A DNA stretch of 64,000 nt, taken from contig NZ_RKMH01000013.1 in the NCBI RefSeq assembly GCF_003797185.1, forward strand, positions 52,604 through 116,603. The letters run 5' to 3'. The notes beneath the pieces were generated by a model. It saw only the letters and a program-made list of their open reading frames with translations, made no database searches and had not been told where the DNA came from. Both the position numbers and the translations under genes were made by a program. Below, in pieces: positions 36,353 through 45,806 of the stretch. Each line of letters opens with the position of its first letter. Within the stretch, counting starts at the first letter, position 1. Source of the DNA: Gordonia oryzae. Lineage in GTDB: Bacteria; Actinomycetota; Actinomycetes; Mycobacteriales; Mycobacteriaceae.

Positions 36353-37864
36353 ATGACACTTCCCCCGTCGCTGCAGCCACTCGACGACCTCGAAGCGGAG
36401 TCCGCGAGTGAACCGGAACTGACCCGGGTGACCTTGCTTTTGGGGTCGTTGACCCTAGATGTCGGCGTTCCGGGAAATGTCGACATCCGGGCATTCATGC
36501 CCGATGTCCTACGACTGATCAACGATCGTCTCATCGCCGCCGCCCCCATCGACGGTGAACGCCTCGAACTCTTCGACGACACGCCTGGCCTGTGTACCCT
36601 GGCGGCTCTCGGGCGTCCCGGCGTGGACGACACACGCTCGCTAGACGAGGCCGGGTTCCGAGAGGGCGATGTCCTATCAGTCCGCAGAGTCGGCGAACAT
36701 CCGCCTACGATGCTTTTCGACGACGTCGAGGACGAAGCCAACGCAACACACCGGCGCTCACGAATGCCCGAATGGGGCACCGCACGACGACGGTTCGCCG
36801 CCTTCGGCGTCGCGGGCATCGCGACCATCGGCCTGTTGGTACTGCTTCTCGCCAGTGGGAACCCGCCGGTGTGTGTGCCCATTGCGGCCACGGCGTTCGC
36901 CGCGGGGCTTATCATCTTCTCCGCCTACGCCGGGCGCGGACTGTCCGACCAGTACGCCACCGGCGCTACCGCCGCATGCGCACTGCCGCTGGTGTTCGCC
37001 GGCTCGTTGCGGCTGTTACCCGGTGCGGTGGGGTCGGTAACCTTACCGATGGCGGTAGGAATCACGGCATTGATCTCGTTCCTGGCCTTCCAGATCAGCG
37101 GGTTTAATCGCTCGCTACACGCCACGGTGATCACGCTAACCGTGTTCCTCGGCATCGCCTCGGTGTGCTGGAACCGCTTCGACGTCACACAGCGTCAGGT
37201 CGGTGCGGTACTGACGGTGGTCGCGGTGATCGCGGTGTCGATCGCGCCCAGACTGACCATCACGCTGGCCAAGCTGCCAGTACCCCCTGTCCCCACCGCC
37301 GGCGAACCCATCGACGACATCGACACCCGGGGCGAGCCCACGGTACATGGAGTCGACGCGGTAACCTCGCGATCGGTACCGACCGCCGACGGCCTCAACG
37401 AACGGATCGATCGGGCCAATGCCTATCTGACCGGAATCCTCGTCGGCTCGGCGATCACCGTGGTCGTCGGGGTGTATCTCAGCGTGGACACCTCCACGGG
37501 TCACTTCTATTGGCAGGCAACGGCGTTCGCAGCCCTTGCGGCAGCAGTCCTGTGCTTGCGCGGACGCACCCATCACGATCTGCGCCAGGCTGCGACGATG
37601 ATCGGTCTCGGCCTACTCGCCGCGCTGACGATCATCGTCAAATCCGCACTGCTGCTGGATGATTGGGCCGAGTACGGGTTCCTGCTGACCGTCGGGCTGG
37701 GGATACTGGTCTTCGCGGCCGGCGTCGTCGCCCCTCGATTCGAGTTCTCACCGATCGCCCGGCGCTACGTCGAACTACTGGAGTATCTGCTGATCGGGCT
37801 GATCATCCCGTTCGCCGCCTGGATCATGGGCATCTACGGCTGGGTGCGCGGACTCGACATCTGA
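36353..37864 (+). CDS. eccD: ESX integral membrane component EccD (copy 2)
   Basis: This 503-aa protein starts at ATG 36353 (MTLPPSLQPLDDLE). The N-terminal ubiquitin-like domain at about 25-115 (TRVTLLLGSLTLDVGVPG ... FREGDVLSVRR) is followed by a basic cytoplasmic linker and about eleven membrane helices ending GLIIPFAAWIMGIYGWVRG. It clearly belongs to EccD but differs widely from the mycP-linked copy at 16294-17817. It is divergent from eccC and convergent with eccB (4 bp apart). Both copies appear intact, so a mixed EccD pair in the membrane complex is possible. Confidence 0.9.
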   Translation: MTLPPSLQPLDDLEAESASEPELTRVTLLLGSLTLDVGVPGNVDIRAFMPDVLRLINDRLIAAAPIDGERLELFDDTPGLCTLAALGRPGVDDTRSLDEAGFREGDVLSVRRVGEHPPTMLFDDVEDEANATHRRSRMPEWGTARRRFAAFGVAGIATIGLLVLLLASGNPPVCVPIAATAFAAGLIIFSAYAGRGLSDQYATGATAACALPLVFAGSLRLLPGAVGSVTLPMAVGITALISFLAFQISGFNRSLHATVITLTVFLGIASVCWNRFDVTQRQVGAVLTVVAVIAVSIAPRLTITLAKLPVPPVPTAGEPIDDIDTRGEPTVHGVDAVTSRSVPTADGLNERIDRANAYLTGILVGSAITVVVGVYLSVDTSTGHFYWQATAFAALAAAVLCLRGRTHHDLRQAATMIGLGLLAALTIIVKSALLLDDWAEYGFLLTVGLGILVFAAGVVAPRFEFSPIARRYVELLEYLLIGLIIPFAAWIMGIYGWVRGLDI

Positions 37865-37868
37865 GTAC

Positions 37869-39374
37869 TCACCCGCCGGCAGCCGCCGACGGGCTCGTCG
37901 GTACCGCGCCGGTGTTCCCGTCATATCCGCCGTGCGCGATGAGTGCCGCGTCGGTCGACAGAGTAGGTCCGGCGGGCAGGAGCGACACCACATTCCACGG
38001 CGCGAGCTGCGGCAGCGTCTGCTTGCCGTCGGCGCTGCGGACGCCGGAAACGCCGAGTGCGTCGGCGGTTTTCGGGTCCGGGATCGGGTATCGCAATCCG
38101 GTGTCGGAGATGTAGAACAATTGGCCGGCGACCCGTCCCTCACCCGCGGCCTGCACGTATTCGCCGGTACCCGGGGGAATGTAGGCGGCGTCGACGGCCG
38201 GACCGTCGCCGTCGGCGCTGACGAGCGCACTGGGCTGCGCGTTCTCTCCGATGGGCAACCGGTTGCCGACCAGTATCTCCACCGTGGGGCTCTGGGAGAG
38301 GCTCGGCGCGGACCAGTGGGTGCAGATCGTCGAGTATCCGCCCAACGTGTATCGGGGCACCTGAGACGGATAGTCGGTGGTGTCGACGGGCAGCGCAGCG
38401 GATTGCGGTAGCGAATTCAGTGCGGCGGGCGGCATCTCGATGGCATCGCCGAGCAGGCCTGCGTTGCTGTAACGGATGATGTCGGCCGTGGCGTCGGAGA
38501 CGGGGGCCAAACCATCGGAGAGCACCACGTACTGTCGTGTGCCGCCGGATTCGACCGACTTGACGATCGACCCGATCTCGACGGGCTCGGGAAACGACAA
38601 CGACGACCGGCGACCGGCGTCGGGAATGACGATTGGCCTGATCGGCGCCACCGGGCGGAAGGATTTCAGCAGGCCCGCCGAGGCGCGGATCATCGACGCG
38701 TCGGTGATCTTGAGAGCGTTGATCAGTACCGGATCGGTCGGATCGATCGGCGCACGCTTGCCGTCGTAGAGCAGGAAGTGGTGACCGTCGGAGTCTTCGG
38801 TGATCGCAGCCGAACCGGCCGGGGCGACGCCAATGTCGGCGTTGAGGGCCGGCACCGAGGACAGCACGACGGTCTCGGTGCGGAACGGTGCGGCGTCGTC
38901 ACCGGATCGAGTCTGCGAATCACACACCGACCAGTCCGAACGACTCAGATCGTCGGCCTTGGCGATTGAGGCCGGCGCACCGATGATCCCTAGGGTAGGG
39001 CCCGCGGGCAGCGATCCGAGATCGGAATCCTTGACCTTGGCGGGATTGTCGGGTTTGCCCGCGATCAGGCGGGCGGAGGCGAGGTTGAGCACAGGATGCA
39101 ACTCGTTGTTGAACCGGACATACAGCGCTCCCGAGGACTGTGAGGCGATGATCGTGGAATTGCCCAGTGACGGTGACGGTTTGAAAATCGCCAACGCGGC
39201 GCAGGCGCCCACCAGCAGCACGCAGATCACAAATCCGACGAGCATGGCCCGTACCTGACTGCGCATGGGGTCGTGGATCATCCGTGAATCCCGACGGATC
39301 AATGCGTGTTCGAGCCGCCGAAGCAGGAAACGGTATCCGTTGACCTGCGCCCGCGTCGTCAAGCGAGCCGGCAT
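37869..39374 (-). CDS. eccB: ESX periplasmic/membrane core component EccB
   Basis: This 501-aa protein starts at ATG 39374 behind GGGGG. It begins MPARLTTRAQVNGYRFLLRRLEHALIRRD, the highly conserved EccB cytoplasmic N-terminus. One membrane helix at about 43-65 (MLVGFVICVLLVGACAALAIF) precedes a large periplasmic domain with repeated structural units and a conserved Cys pair (SVCDSQ and TICTHW). EccB dimers form the periplasmic face of the ESX complex. It ends with a Gly/Ala-rich tail. It is the only eccB in the window. Confidence 0.95.
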   Translation of the reverse strand: MPARLTTRAQVNGYRFLLRRLEHALIRRDSRMIHDPMRSQVRAMLVGFVICVLLVGACAALAIFKPSPSLGNSTIIASQSSGALYVRFNNELHPVLNLASARLIAGKPDNPAKVKDSDLGSLPAGPTLGIIGAPASIAKADDLSRSDWSVCDSQTRSGDDAAPFRTETVVLSSVPALNADIGVAPAGSAAITEDSDGHHFLLYDGKRAPIDPTDPVLINALKITDASMIRASAGLLKSFRPVAPIRPIVIPDAGRRSSLSFPEPVEIGSIVKSVESGGTRQYVVLSDGLAPVSDATADIIRYSNAGLLGDAIEMPPAALNSLPQSAALPVDTTDYPSQVPRYTLGGYSTICTHWSAPSLSQSPTVEILVGNRLPIGENAQPSALVSADGDGPAVDAAYIPPGTGEYVQAAGEGRVAGQLFYISDTGLRYPIPDPKTADALGVSGVRSADGKQTLPQLAPWNVVSLLPAGPTLSTDAALIAHGGYDGNTGAVPTSPSAAAGG

Positions 39375-39501
39375 GAGACCCCCATCCGAACAACCGTATT
39401 GGCGTACACGATGCACCCACAATCGAGTGGCCAGGGTACCGTAGCCCGAAGTCTGGTGTCGTGGGCCGTCGACCGCTTGCCGTCGTTGGGGGGAGGATCT
39501 C

Positions 39502-41220
39502 GTGGTGACAACGTCATCGACAACCGCGTCCGTCGTACAGGCAGGCCCGCACTCTCAGATCGCGCACAGCGACTCCAGGTTGCGGTCGTCGTCGCAGAGC
39601 GCGATGCGGCGCATCGCACCGACCTGGTGCGTCCTGGTCGTCGAGCTTATCGCGCTGGTTGCGCTCGTCGTCATCGCAACTACCGGCATCCCCTGGTGGA
39701 TCGCCGCTCTCGTGGTGGTGCTGACCGCGGTGTGGTTCATCCCGGTGTCCGGGCACCCGATGGCGCAGCGGGTGCGCGAGCGCGCGTCCTTCCGAATGTC
39801 GCACGATCGCAGGCGACGCCGCGCACAGGCCGTCTCCGATCCCTTCGACATCACCACCTCCGACGGCTCACAGTTCGGCATGCGCTGGGACGGTGACGCT
39901 CTAGTATCGATGCTCGAGATCGCCGAATCCCCGGAAGCACTGACCATTCTGGAACCGGGCGCGACCGTCGATGCGGTGTGCATCCCGGTCCGGGTTCTCG
40001 CCGAGAGCCTTCGACAGTTCGACATCACGTTGGCGGCCATCGATATCCACATCAACGGCTCCCGGTCCCGCGGCAACAGTCCGGTGGCGGCGGTCTACGA
40101 CGAGGTACTCGGCCCGCTGCCTGCCATCGCGCATCGGTCGGTGTGGCTCACCGTCCGCCTGGATCCCACACTGTGTCCTGAGGCCGTCGCACGACGCGGC
40201 GGCGGATCGACGGGCATCCTCAAGACCACAGTCACCGGCACGCGACGGGTGGCCAATCGCCTGCGCGAGGACGGATTCGACGTGCGATCGCTGACCGCGG
40301 CTGAGATCACCCGATCCATCACACATCTGTCCGACGGCATCGCACCGGAGACGGTCGAGGAGACCTGGGAGAACTGCCGGTCCGGCCAGATTTATCTACG
40401 CAGTTACGGTCTCGAGCAACCGATCCTAACCTCCGCCGGTCTTGATCGGCTGTGGACGGTTCCCACCCATACCACGACTCTCGCTCTGTCGTTGCGTACC
40501 ACCGAGGACGACCTCATCGAGGCCACGGGCCTGGTCCGCTTCGACACGATCACACAGCCCACCCGTATCGATCTCGACGGGCTCTCACCGTTGGGCGGAC
40601 ATCAGTACGACGCGCTGATCGGGTCACTGCCACTCCCGCGCCCGCGCTCGGTTGGTGTCCGCCCAACCTACGGCAGCCCTGCCGATTTCGATGAGCTACG
40701 GCTCCCGGCATCGGGGTGCGGCCAACTCATCGGCGCCGACCCACGCGGACGAGCCGTCGCCCTGCCGATGTTCGGTCCGACCATCGATCGCGTCGAGATC
40801 GCGGGGAGCCTGCACCTGGTGCAACAAGTGGTCTTGCGCGCCATCGCGCTCGGCGCGCGGGTGCTCGTCTCGTCGGGACGCCCGGCGCACTGGCAGCAGA
40901 TGGTAGCTGCGGTGGGCGACAACCACTTACTGTGGGTCGCCGAATTCGACCGTGGCGCGATGCATGCCGGGGCCGAGGCCAACTACTCGGTGATCGTCTT
41001 CGACGGCATCCGCACGCGGCCGGTAAACACCGGTGTCACCTCACTGGTCGTGCATCCGATCGGGACGCCGTTGTCGGACTCGGCCGATGTCACACTGGCC
41101 CAACTTTATCGGGAATCCGACACAGTTCGTGTCACCACCCGCAGTGGAGCGGTCGTGGTGGAGATGGTGGCCAGTGATAACGAAATGGCCTACGTCGGCG
41201 CCTCTTACGATCTGGACTGA
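39502..41220 (+). CDS. eccE: ESX membrane component EccE
   Basis: This 572-aa protein starts at GTG 39502 with GGAGG six bases upstream. A low-complexity N-terminus precedes two membrane helices (WCVLVVELIALVALVVIATTG and WWIAALVVVLTAVWFI) and a long soluble domain with FGMRWDGDALVSMLEI and VYDEVLGPLPAIAHRSVWLTVRLDP, typical of EccE, the peripheral subunit of the ESX inner-membrane complex. It is divergent from eccB with a 127-bp shared promoter region. It is convergent with the esx pair, from which a hairpin terminator separates it. Confidence 0.92.
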   Translation: MVTTSSTTASVVQAGPHSQIAHSDSRLRSSSQSAMRRIAPTWCVLVVELIALVALVVIATTGIPWWIAALVVVLTAVWFIPVSGHPMAQRVRERASFRMSHDRRRRRAQAVSDPFDITTSDGSQFGMRWDGDALVSMLEIAESPEALTILEPGATVDAVCIPVRVLAESLRQFDITLAAIDIHINGSRSRGNSPVAAVYDEVLGPLPAIAHRSVWLTVRLDPTLCPEAVARRGGGSTGILKTTVTGTRRVANRLREDGFDVRSLTAAEITRSITHLSDGIAPETVEETWENCRSGQIYLRSYGLEQPILTSAGLDRLWTVPTHTTTLALSLRTTEDDLIEATGLVRFDTITQPTRIDLDGLSPLGGHQYDALIGSLPLPRPRSVGVRPTYGSPADFDELRLPASGCGQLIGADPRGRAVALPMFGPTIDRVEIAGSLHLVQQVVLRAIALGARVLVSSGRPAHWQQMVAAVGDNHLLWVAEFDRGAMHAGAEANYSVIVFDGIRTRPVNTGVTSLVVHPIGTPLSDSADVTLAQLYRESDTVRVTTRSGAVVVEMVASDNEMAYVGASYDLD

Positions 41221-41262
41221 GCACCGCACGCAGTCTCCAGACGCATGGTGACACAGCAGACA

Positions 41263-41294
41263 CGGGCGCCCGACACCGTAGTGTCGGACGCCCG
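41263..41294. terminator. Bidirectional hairpin between eccE and esx genes
   Basis: The arms 41263-41276 and 41281-41294 are inverted repeats of 14 bp with one mismatch around the loop CGTA. It lies between convergent stop codons, 43 bp after eccE and 21 bp after the esx gene, so it can serve both directions. There is no clear T run, as is usual for actinobacteria. Confidence 0.75.
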
Positions 41295-41314
41295 GATTCG
41301 TCGATGTGTGGGTC

Positions 41315-41605
41315 TCAGCTAAATAACGAGGCGTTCTTCGCGTCGAGCGCCTGCATCATCTGGTTCTGCTCACCCGCATGCTTGGTCGAGTCGTTCATAT
41401 TGTTGAAGGCGTCGATGAGCTGCTGGTCGATCTGCGACTTGACGTGCTGCAGAGTGGTGGCAGCCTCGCCTTCGTAGATCTCGAGGAGCGAGTTGAACAC
41501 CGCATTGATGTCGTCACGAACTTCGTTGGCCGCCTTCAGGTACGACGCCTGATCGCCGAGCGTGGTGTCGATCGAGCCGTGATTGTAGGTGATCTGTTGT
41601 GCCAT
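41315..41605 (-). CDS. WXG100-family Esx protein (YEG variant)
   Basis: This 96-aa protein starts at ATG 41605 after AGGAGACC. It forms a helix-turn-helix with the turn LEIYEGEAATTL, where Tyr replaces the Trp of the WXG motif. It is the last gene of the leftward substrate operon and the natural partner of the preceding 89-aa WXG protein, as EsxA is to EsxB. No C-terminal Y-x-x-x-D/E signal is present in either. It is expected to be secreted as a heterodimer through EccC. Confidence 0.88.
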   Translation of the reverse strand: MAQQITYNHGSIDTTLGDQASYLKAANEVRDDINAVFNSLLEIYEGEAATTLQHVKSQIDQQLIDAFNNMNDSTKHAGEQNQMMQALDAKNASLFS

Positions 41606-41653
41606 GATGGTCTCCTGGTCGTGAGTGCCTGCGAATGGGAATACAGATGCGGC

Positions 41654-41923
41654 TCAGTGCGAGTCGCCGGCGACGGCGTTGTTGATACCGGTCTCTGCGG
41701 CATCGACGGTGCGATCGAGCAGCGCGATGATCTGGCCGAACTCTTCTTGATTGGCGTGGGTCTTCTGGAGATGCACGTGCGAGGCATCACCCTGCCATGC
41801 ACCGCCGGTCATCTCGACGTCGGCGTCGGCAAACTTCTGTAGGAGTTGCTTGGCGTGATCGCGCTTGTCCTTGATGTCAGACAGCTTGGCCTTGGCCTCT
41901 TGCGGAGAAATCTTAAGTCCCAT
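41654..41923 (-). CDS. WXG100-family Esx protein
   Basis: This 89-aa protein starts at ATG 41923 with AAGGGA upstream; the open frame upstream is not coding. It forms two helices joined by the WXG turn GGAWQGDASHVH. Its N-terminus (MGLKISPQEAKAKLSDIKDKRDHAK) is amphipathic and basic. There is no tyrosine at all, so it cannot carry a Y-x-x-x-D/E tag. It pairs with the YEG protein 48 bp downstream. Confidence 0.9.
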   Translation of the reverse strand: MGLKISPQEAKAKLSDIKDKRDHAKQLLQKFADADVEMTGGAWQGDASHVHLQKTHANQEEFGQIIALLDRTVDAAETGINNAVAGDSH

Positions 41924-42059
41924 GTCATTTCCCTTCGATGGTGTACGTCGATGGGTGCCCAGGCGGGCCACCCCTGTTGCGGTCTCCGTGTGTCGTGTTC
42001 GGCGTCGCGACGTTGGTGTCCCGACTCCCCACATCTATGACTGTTCGGCTGGTCGTCCC

Positions 42060-42863
42060 TCACCACCCCTCCGGCAGCAGGGACATCAGTTGCGCAACCG
42101 CCTGTGCGATCCGGTGGTCGGAACCACCTTTGAGACTGCACCACAGTTGCCCGTCCGGTGAAACACTCGGCGCACTCAGCACACAGCCGCGCGCCGCGTA
42201 AAAAACCGCGAGGGCGCCGTCGGCGACGATGCTGCGATCCACGTGCGGATCGAGTGCCGCGACCCGCATCTCCACGGCCACACGATAATCGGCGAGCACG
42301 GCGCCGAGGGCGAGCGCGGTCCGCGAATCCGCGCCGAGCGCATGCAGCTCGTCGGCGATCGGAGTCGCGGCACGTAGGCCGGCGAGATTCTCGGCGACGT
42401 CGAGCGCCGGCGCGCTGACCGAGCCGCAGTCGACATCGATCGCCTCAGGTAACAATCGGGCGACCTCGGCAACCACCCGCTCGCTGCCCTCCGCCTCGAA
42501 ACCGCGCACACGGAGGGTGTCACCACGGCGGGTGGCGACCACGTGACATCGCTTGACCCGCAGTACCGATGCGCGAAGTAATCCGTCGGAGGTGATGATC
42601 CGGATCGAAAGTTCCCGGTCAGGGCGGCGCATCGTGGTCAGGACGTGGGCGAGGTCGGGATCGATTTCGCCATCAACGATGAGCTCTCGATCCGACAACT
42701 GCCCGACGCACCGATCCCGGACACGTTGCAGCTCGCCCACCGTCGGCTGGGTCGGCCACAGCGCCAGCGTATCCGGCAGTGTGTCGATGCCGAGCCGATC
42801 GGTCAGGGTGAGGATCTCGTCGACGCTCAGTGCGTCATCGACGTCGAGGGTTGCCATACTCAT
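42060..42863 (-). CDS. espG: EspG-family chaperone (PPE-linked copy)
   Basis: This 267-aa cytosolic protein has the EspG layout: a helical N-terminus (SVDEILTLTDRLGIDTLPDTLAL), a beta section with a DRELIVDGEID strand, LSIRIITSDGLLRASVLRVKRCHVVA, ALAVFYAARGCVLSAPSVSPDGQLW, and a C-terminal helix. The start at 42863 overlaps the PPE stop by ATGA, so chaperone and client are co-translated. EspG binds the tip of PE/PPE dimers and keeps them soluble. A longer 240-aa relative near eccC serves a different substrate pair. Confidence 0.9.
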   Translation of the reverse strand: MSMATLDVDDALSVDEILTLTDRLGIDTLPDTLALWPTQPTVGELQRVRDRCVGQLSDRELIVDGEIDPDLAHVLTTMRRPDRELSIRIITSDGLLRASVLRVKRCHVVATRRGDTLRVRGFEAEGSERVVAEVARLLPEAIDVDCGSVSAPALDVAENLAGLRAATPIADELHALGADSRTALALGAVLADYRVAVEMRVAALDPHVDRSIVADGALAVFYAARGCVLSAPSVSPDGQLWCSLKGGSDHRIAQAVAQLMSLLPEGW

Positions 42864-43936
42864 CGACGTCCTCCCCGTTCACCGATGACCGACGGCGACA
42901 CCCAGTCGTTGGACGAGGCCTGTTCGAGTCGGCTTCCGTCGATGTCGGCCTCGTCGTCCGGGATCGGCGGTGCCGCCGTACCTCCGAAGGTCGAGGCGTC
43001 CGGACCCCAGCTGACACTGTCGACCGAGAATCCGCCCGAGCTCGACGCCACGACCGGCGACCAGCTCGCGGGCCGCGCCTCGCCAGCATCGGAGAGCGAG
43101 GCCGCGGGTCGGGCGGAGTCGAACTCCTTGTCGTCCCCGCCGGCGCGGCCCATCGCCCCCATCGGCCCCATCGGCCCGGATGTCATGGCGCCCGCCGAGG
43201 TTGCGGACGCGGCGACAACCCGCGAACCACGTTGCGAGGTATCGGAATTGATCGTCGGCGTGCTGAAGGCACCCAGGGGCATCGAGGGGATCCCGCCACC
43301 GGCCCCGACGCCGCCACCCACACCACCGGCCGGGGCGCCGGCACCCGCGCCCTGGGTGGTGTCACCGTCTCCGGCGGCTCGCTCGGCGGCGGACTTGGCG
43401 ATATTCGGTGTGGCCTGGGTGTCCCACGGCGCAGCCAGCGGGGTGACGGTGTGCTCGTAGCTGTTCATGATCGCGACCGCGTTCGCGGTGGCCGCCTGTA
43501 CGGCGGCGTCACCGGCTCCGAGTGCGCCTACCACGAGCCCGTTCGGGTAGCCCTGCAGGGAACTCCCGATCGCGACTGCCTCCTGCAGTTTGACCGCTTC
43601 GGGCACCGTGGGCATGGCCAGCACCGCGACGCCGTGCGCCACCGCGGCGGATTCAGCATGCCGCGCGTTGGCAGCGGCGTCGAGCGCGACGGTGTCGAGC
43701 CAGTGGGCGAACTCCTCGAGTTTGGCGTGGACGGCATCCGATTGCTCCGAGCGCCAGGCCTCGTCGAGCTTCGCGAGCAACGCGCGGTAGTCCTTGGCGA
43801 TGTCGGCGAGCTCGCGGGCAAGCCGTGACCAGGTCTCACCCGCCTCCCCCATCGGACCCGCACCGGCACCGTTGACCAGGTCATGCGCCAGCCGTCTCAG
43901 GTCACGCGAGGCCCAGACAACCCCCGTGAAGCCCAC
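42860..43936 (-). CDS. PPE-family ESX substrate
   Basis: This 358-aa protein starts at GTG 43936 behind a strong GGAGGGG; the long open frame upstream is not coding. Residues 1-~170 are a PPE-type helical domain (VGFTGVVWASRDLRRLAHDL, EAGETWSRLARELADIAKDY, AWRSEQSDAV). The rest is Gly/Ala/Ser-rich and probably disordered. It is preceded by the 98-aa PE-like gene and followed by espG in ATGA overlap, the classic PE-PPE-EspG order. It is likely exported with the PE protein and may stay surface-associated. Confidence 0.88.
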   Translation of the reverse strand: MGFTGVVWASRDLRRLAHDLVNGAGAGPMGEAGETWSRLARELADIAKDYRALLAKLDEAWRSEQSDAVHAKLEEFAHWLDTVALDAAANARHAESAAVAHGVAVLAMPTVPEAVKLQEAVAIGSSLQGYPNGLVVGALGAGDAAVQAATANAVAIMNSYEHTVTPLAAPWDTQATPNIAKSAAERAAGDGDTTQGAGAGAPAGGVGGGVGAGGGIPSMPLGAFSTPTINSDTSQRGSRVVAASATSAGAMTSGPMGPMGAMGRAGGDDKEFDSARPAASLSDAGEARPASWSPVVASSSGGFSVDSVSWGPDASTFGGTAAPPIPDDEADIDGSRLEQASSNDWVSPSVIGERGGRR

Positions 43937-44030
43937 GTCGTCCCCTCCCCGTCGGTCGGTCCATGAACAATGTGCGAATAGTGAATGAACAGTGTTGTGG
44001 CCGAGGACTATTCGTCCACAGCACAAGCGA

Positions 44031-44327
44031 TCAGGTGGTGATGAACCCCTGATCGGTGTCGGTATCGGCGAGCGAGGAGGACACTGTGGCGACAGCGTCG
44101 GAGATCTCTCGAAGTTCGGCGACGCCACCGTCACCGGCCTTCCGGAACGCCTGGTGCACCTGCCCCATGGTGGCGGCCGCGCGTACCGACACCTCGTCAC
44201 TGCCCGCAGGCTGCGGCGACAGTGCGGCATCGGCGGTGTTGAGCACCCCATTCAGTCGATCGGCGAGTTTACCCAGTTGCCCGGCGACCTCGGAGATATT
44301 GGCGGTGTCTGCACTCAGTTCGGTCAT
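44031..44327 (-). CDS. PE-like partner of the PPE protein
   Basis: This 98-aa protein starts at ATG 44327 with the perfect site AGGAGG. It is all-helical (ANISEVAGQLGKLADRLNGVLNTADAAL; SVRAAATMGQVHQAFRKAG) and similar in size to PE N-terminal domains and EspC-like proteins. It lacks the PE dipeptide at the usual place and has no tyrosine. Its place directly before the PPE gene argues for a PE-like heterodimer partner. Confidence 0.78.
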   Translation of the reverse strand: MTELSADTANISEVAGQLGKLADRLNGVLNTADAALSPQPAGSDEVSVRAAATMGQVHQAFRKAGDGGVAELREISDAVATVSSSLADTDTDQGFITT

Positions 44328-44377
44328 GAATCCTCCTGTGTTGTAGGTGTTCTGGTGAGATGACGCCTCGCAAGACG

Positions 44378-45802
44378 TCAGATTCTCAGGTCGATGTCTG
44401 GGCGGGCCTCGGTGTCGTGGTCCTTTTCGCCGATCACGGCCGGCGCCACATCGGCGAAGTCCCCGACGATCTCGCTCCCGGATTCAGAGGTGTGGAGGAA
44501 GTCGGCGGCGGTGTGGCCACTGCCCGCACCCTTGCCTGCCCCGGCTCCCGCTCCGGCCGAACCCATTCCGCTCATCGGCGCGTAACCACCGTTACTGGCG
44601 GTCGTGGCTGACGCGGTGGTCGTCGCGGCGGTGCGCTGCTGACCCGAGGTCGTTGATTCTTCGGTCGGTGGGGTGCCCGACGGGGTGGTGCGGCTGCTCG
44701 GTGGCGCGGAGACCGACGAAACCCCCACACCTCCGCCCCCGCCGCCGGCACCGGTCGGCCTCGAACCACCACCGCCGCCGCCCATTCCGGCCGGGCCGGC
44801 GGCACCGAGCCCGGCGGGGGCGGCCGTGGTCGACGCGTCGGTATCGGTGTCGGTGGACGTCTTGTGCTGGGCCTTATCGATCGCCTCGCCGATCTTGGTC
44901 CCGGCCTGCACCGATGACTGCACGATCTTCTCCCCGGCGGAGAACACCTGCTCGACGACGCCAAATGCGGGTTGTATCAAACCGGTTCCGATCTGCACCA
45001 TCGATGAGAGCATCTCGGTGGGGACCTGCGGGGCGTTGGTCACCGACACCGGCGCACCGTCGGCGGCCACTTCGGCGGTGTTGACGGCCATCAGGCCCTT
45101 GTGGACGCCCATGACCGCGGTGGTACGGGTGATCGCGTCGGTGGCGGCCGCCACGGCCATCGCCTGTCCCCACGGCGTGACGATTTGTGGCAGCGCGACC
45201 GCCATGGTGGCCTCGAACTGCGAGATGATCTCCAGCAGATGCGCTTCGGTGGTCTTGGTGTCCACCCCGGCCTGCACCACGTTGCCTTTGATCTTGCCGG
45301 ACTGGACTCCGACCTCGGTGCCGTCCTTGCCCAGTTGGGCCGTCTTCATCGCCGCCGCGTCGGCGCCTTCGCCCTGCCAGCCCTGTTGCATCGCGGAAAT
45401 CACCGTCGGCAGCGACGACGCCACCGAGGAGAAGGCGCTGGTGATCGATTCGAAGATCTTTGTCGGGTCGAGAGCCTCGAACACCCCACTACCCAACGTG
45501 CCGAGCGCATCGAGCACCGGCTGGATCAGTGCACCGCCGTCGATCGAGGCCAGGGTGTTGCCACCGCCGGCAGGGGGTCCGCCAGGGGTGCCGGGCACAC
45601 CGGGCAACGCCGGGAGCCCGGGAATCGGTCCGGGCGTGGGGATTCCGGGTGGCACGGGCAGACCCAGGCGACTCAGTATCTCACCGGTCGGCGTGTTCAG
45701 ATACTCATCGAGGCGGCTTTCGATGGCACCGATCACCGGGCCGGGGTCGTACCCCGGCATCTGCGTCGCAGCAGCGGCGACCGCCTCGGTTGGGCTCGTC
45801 AC
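44378..45802 (-). CDS. EspB/PPE-like ESX substrate with Gly-rich C-terminus
   Basis: This 474-aa protein starts at GTG 45802, 4 bp after the upstream PE-like stop. A helical start and a Pro/Gly linker (PGIPTPGPIPGLPALPG) precede a helical core from about residue 85 to 300 with the WXG turn MQQGWQGEGADAAAM near 140. The last ~150 residues are Gly/Thr/Ser-rich and end in an acidic tail. The arrangement suggests an EspB-like secreted effector whose partner is the 97-aa PE-like protein. Its function outside the cell is unknown. Confidence 0.75.
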   Translation of the reverse strand: MTSPTEAVAAAATQMPGYDPGPVIGAIESRLDEYLNTPTGEILSRLGLPVPPGIPTPGPIPGLPALPGVPGTPGGPPAGGGNTLASIDGGALIQPVLDALGTLGSGVFEALDPTKIFESITSAFSSVASSLPTVISAMQQGWQGEGADAAAMKTAQLGKDGTEVGVQSGKIKGNVVQAGVDTKTTEAHLLEIISQFEATMAVALPQIVTPWGQAMAVAAATDAITRTTAVMGVHKGLMAVNTAEVAADGAPVSVTNAPQVPTEMLSSMVQIGTGLIQPAFGVVEQVFSAGEKIVQSSVQAGTKIGEAIDKAQHKTSTDTDTDASTTAAPAGLGAAGPAGMGGGGGGSRPTGAGGGGGGVGVSSVSAPPSSRTTPSGTPPTEESTTSGQQRTAATTTASATTASNGGYAPMSGMGSAGAGAGAGKGAGSGHTAADFLHTSESGSEIVGDFADVAPAVIGEKDHDTEARPDIDLRI

Positions 45803-45806
45803 GCCC

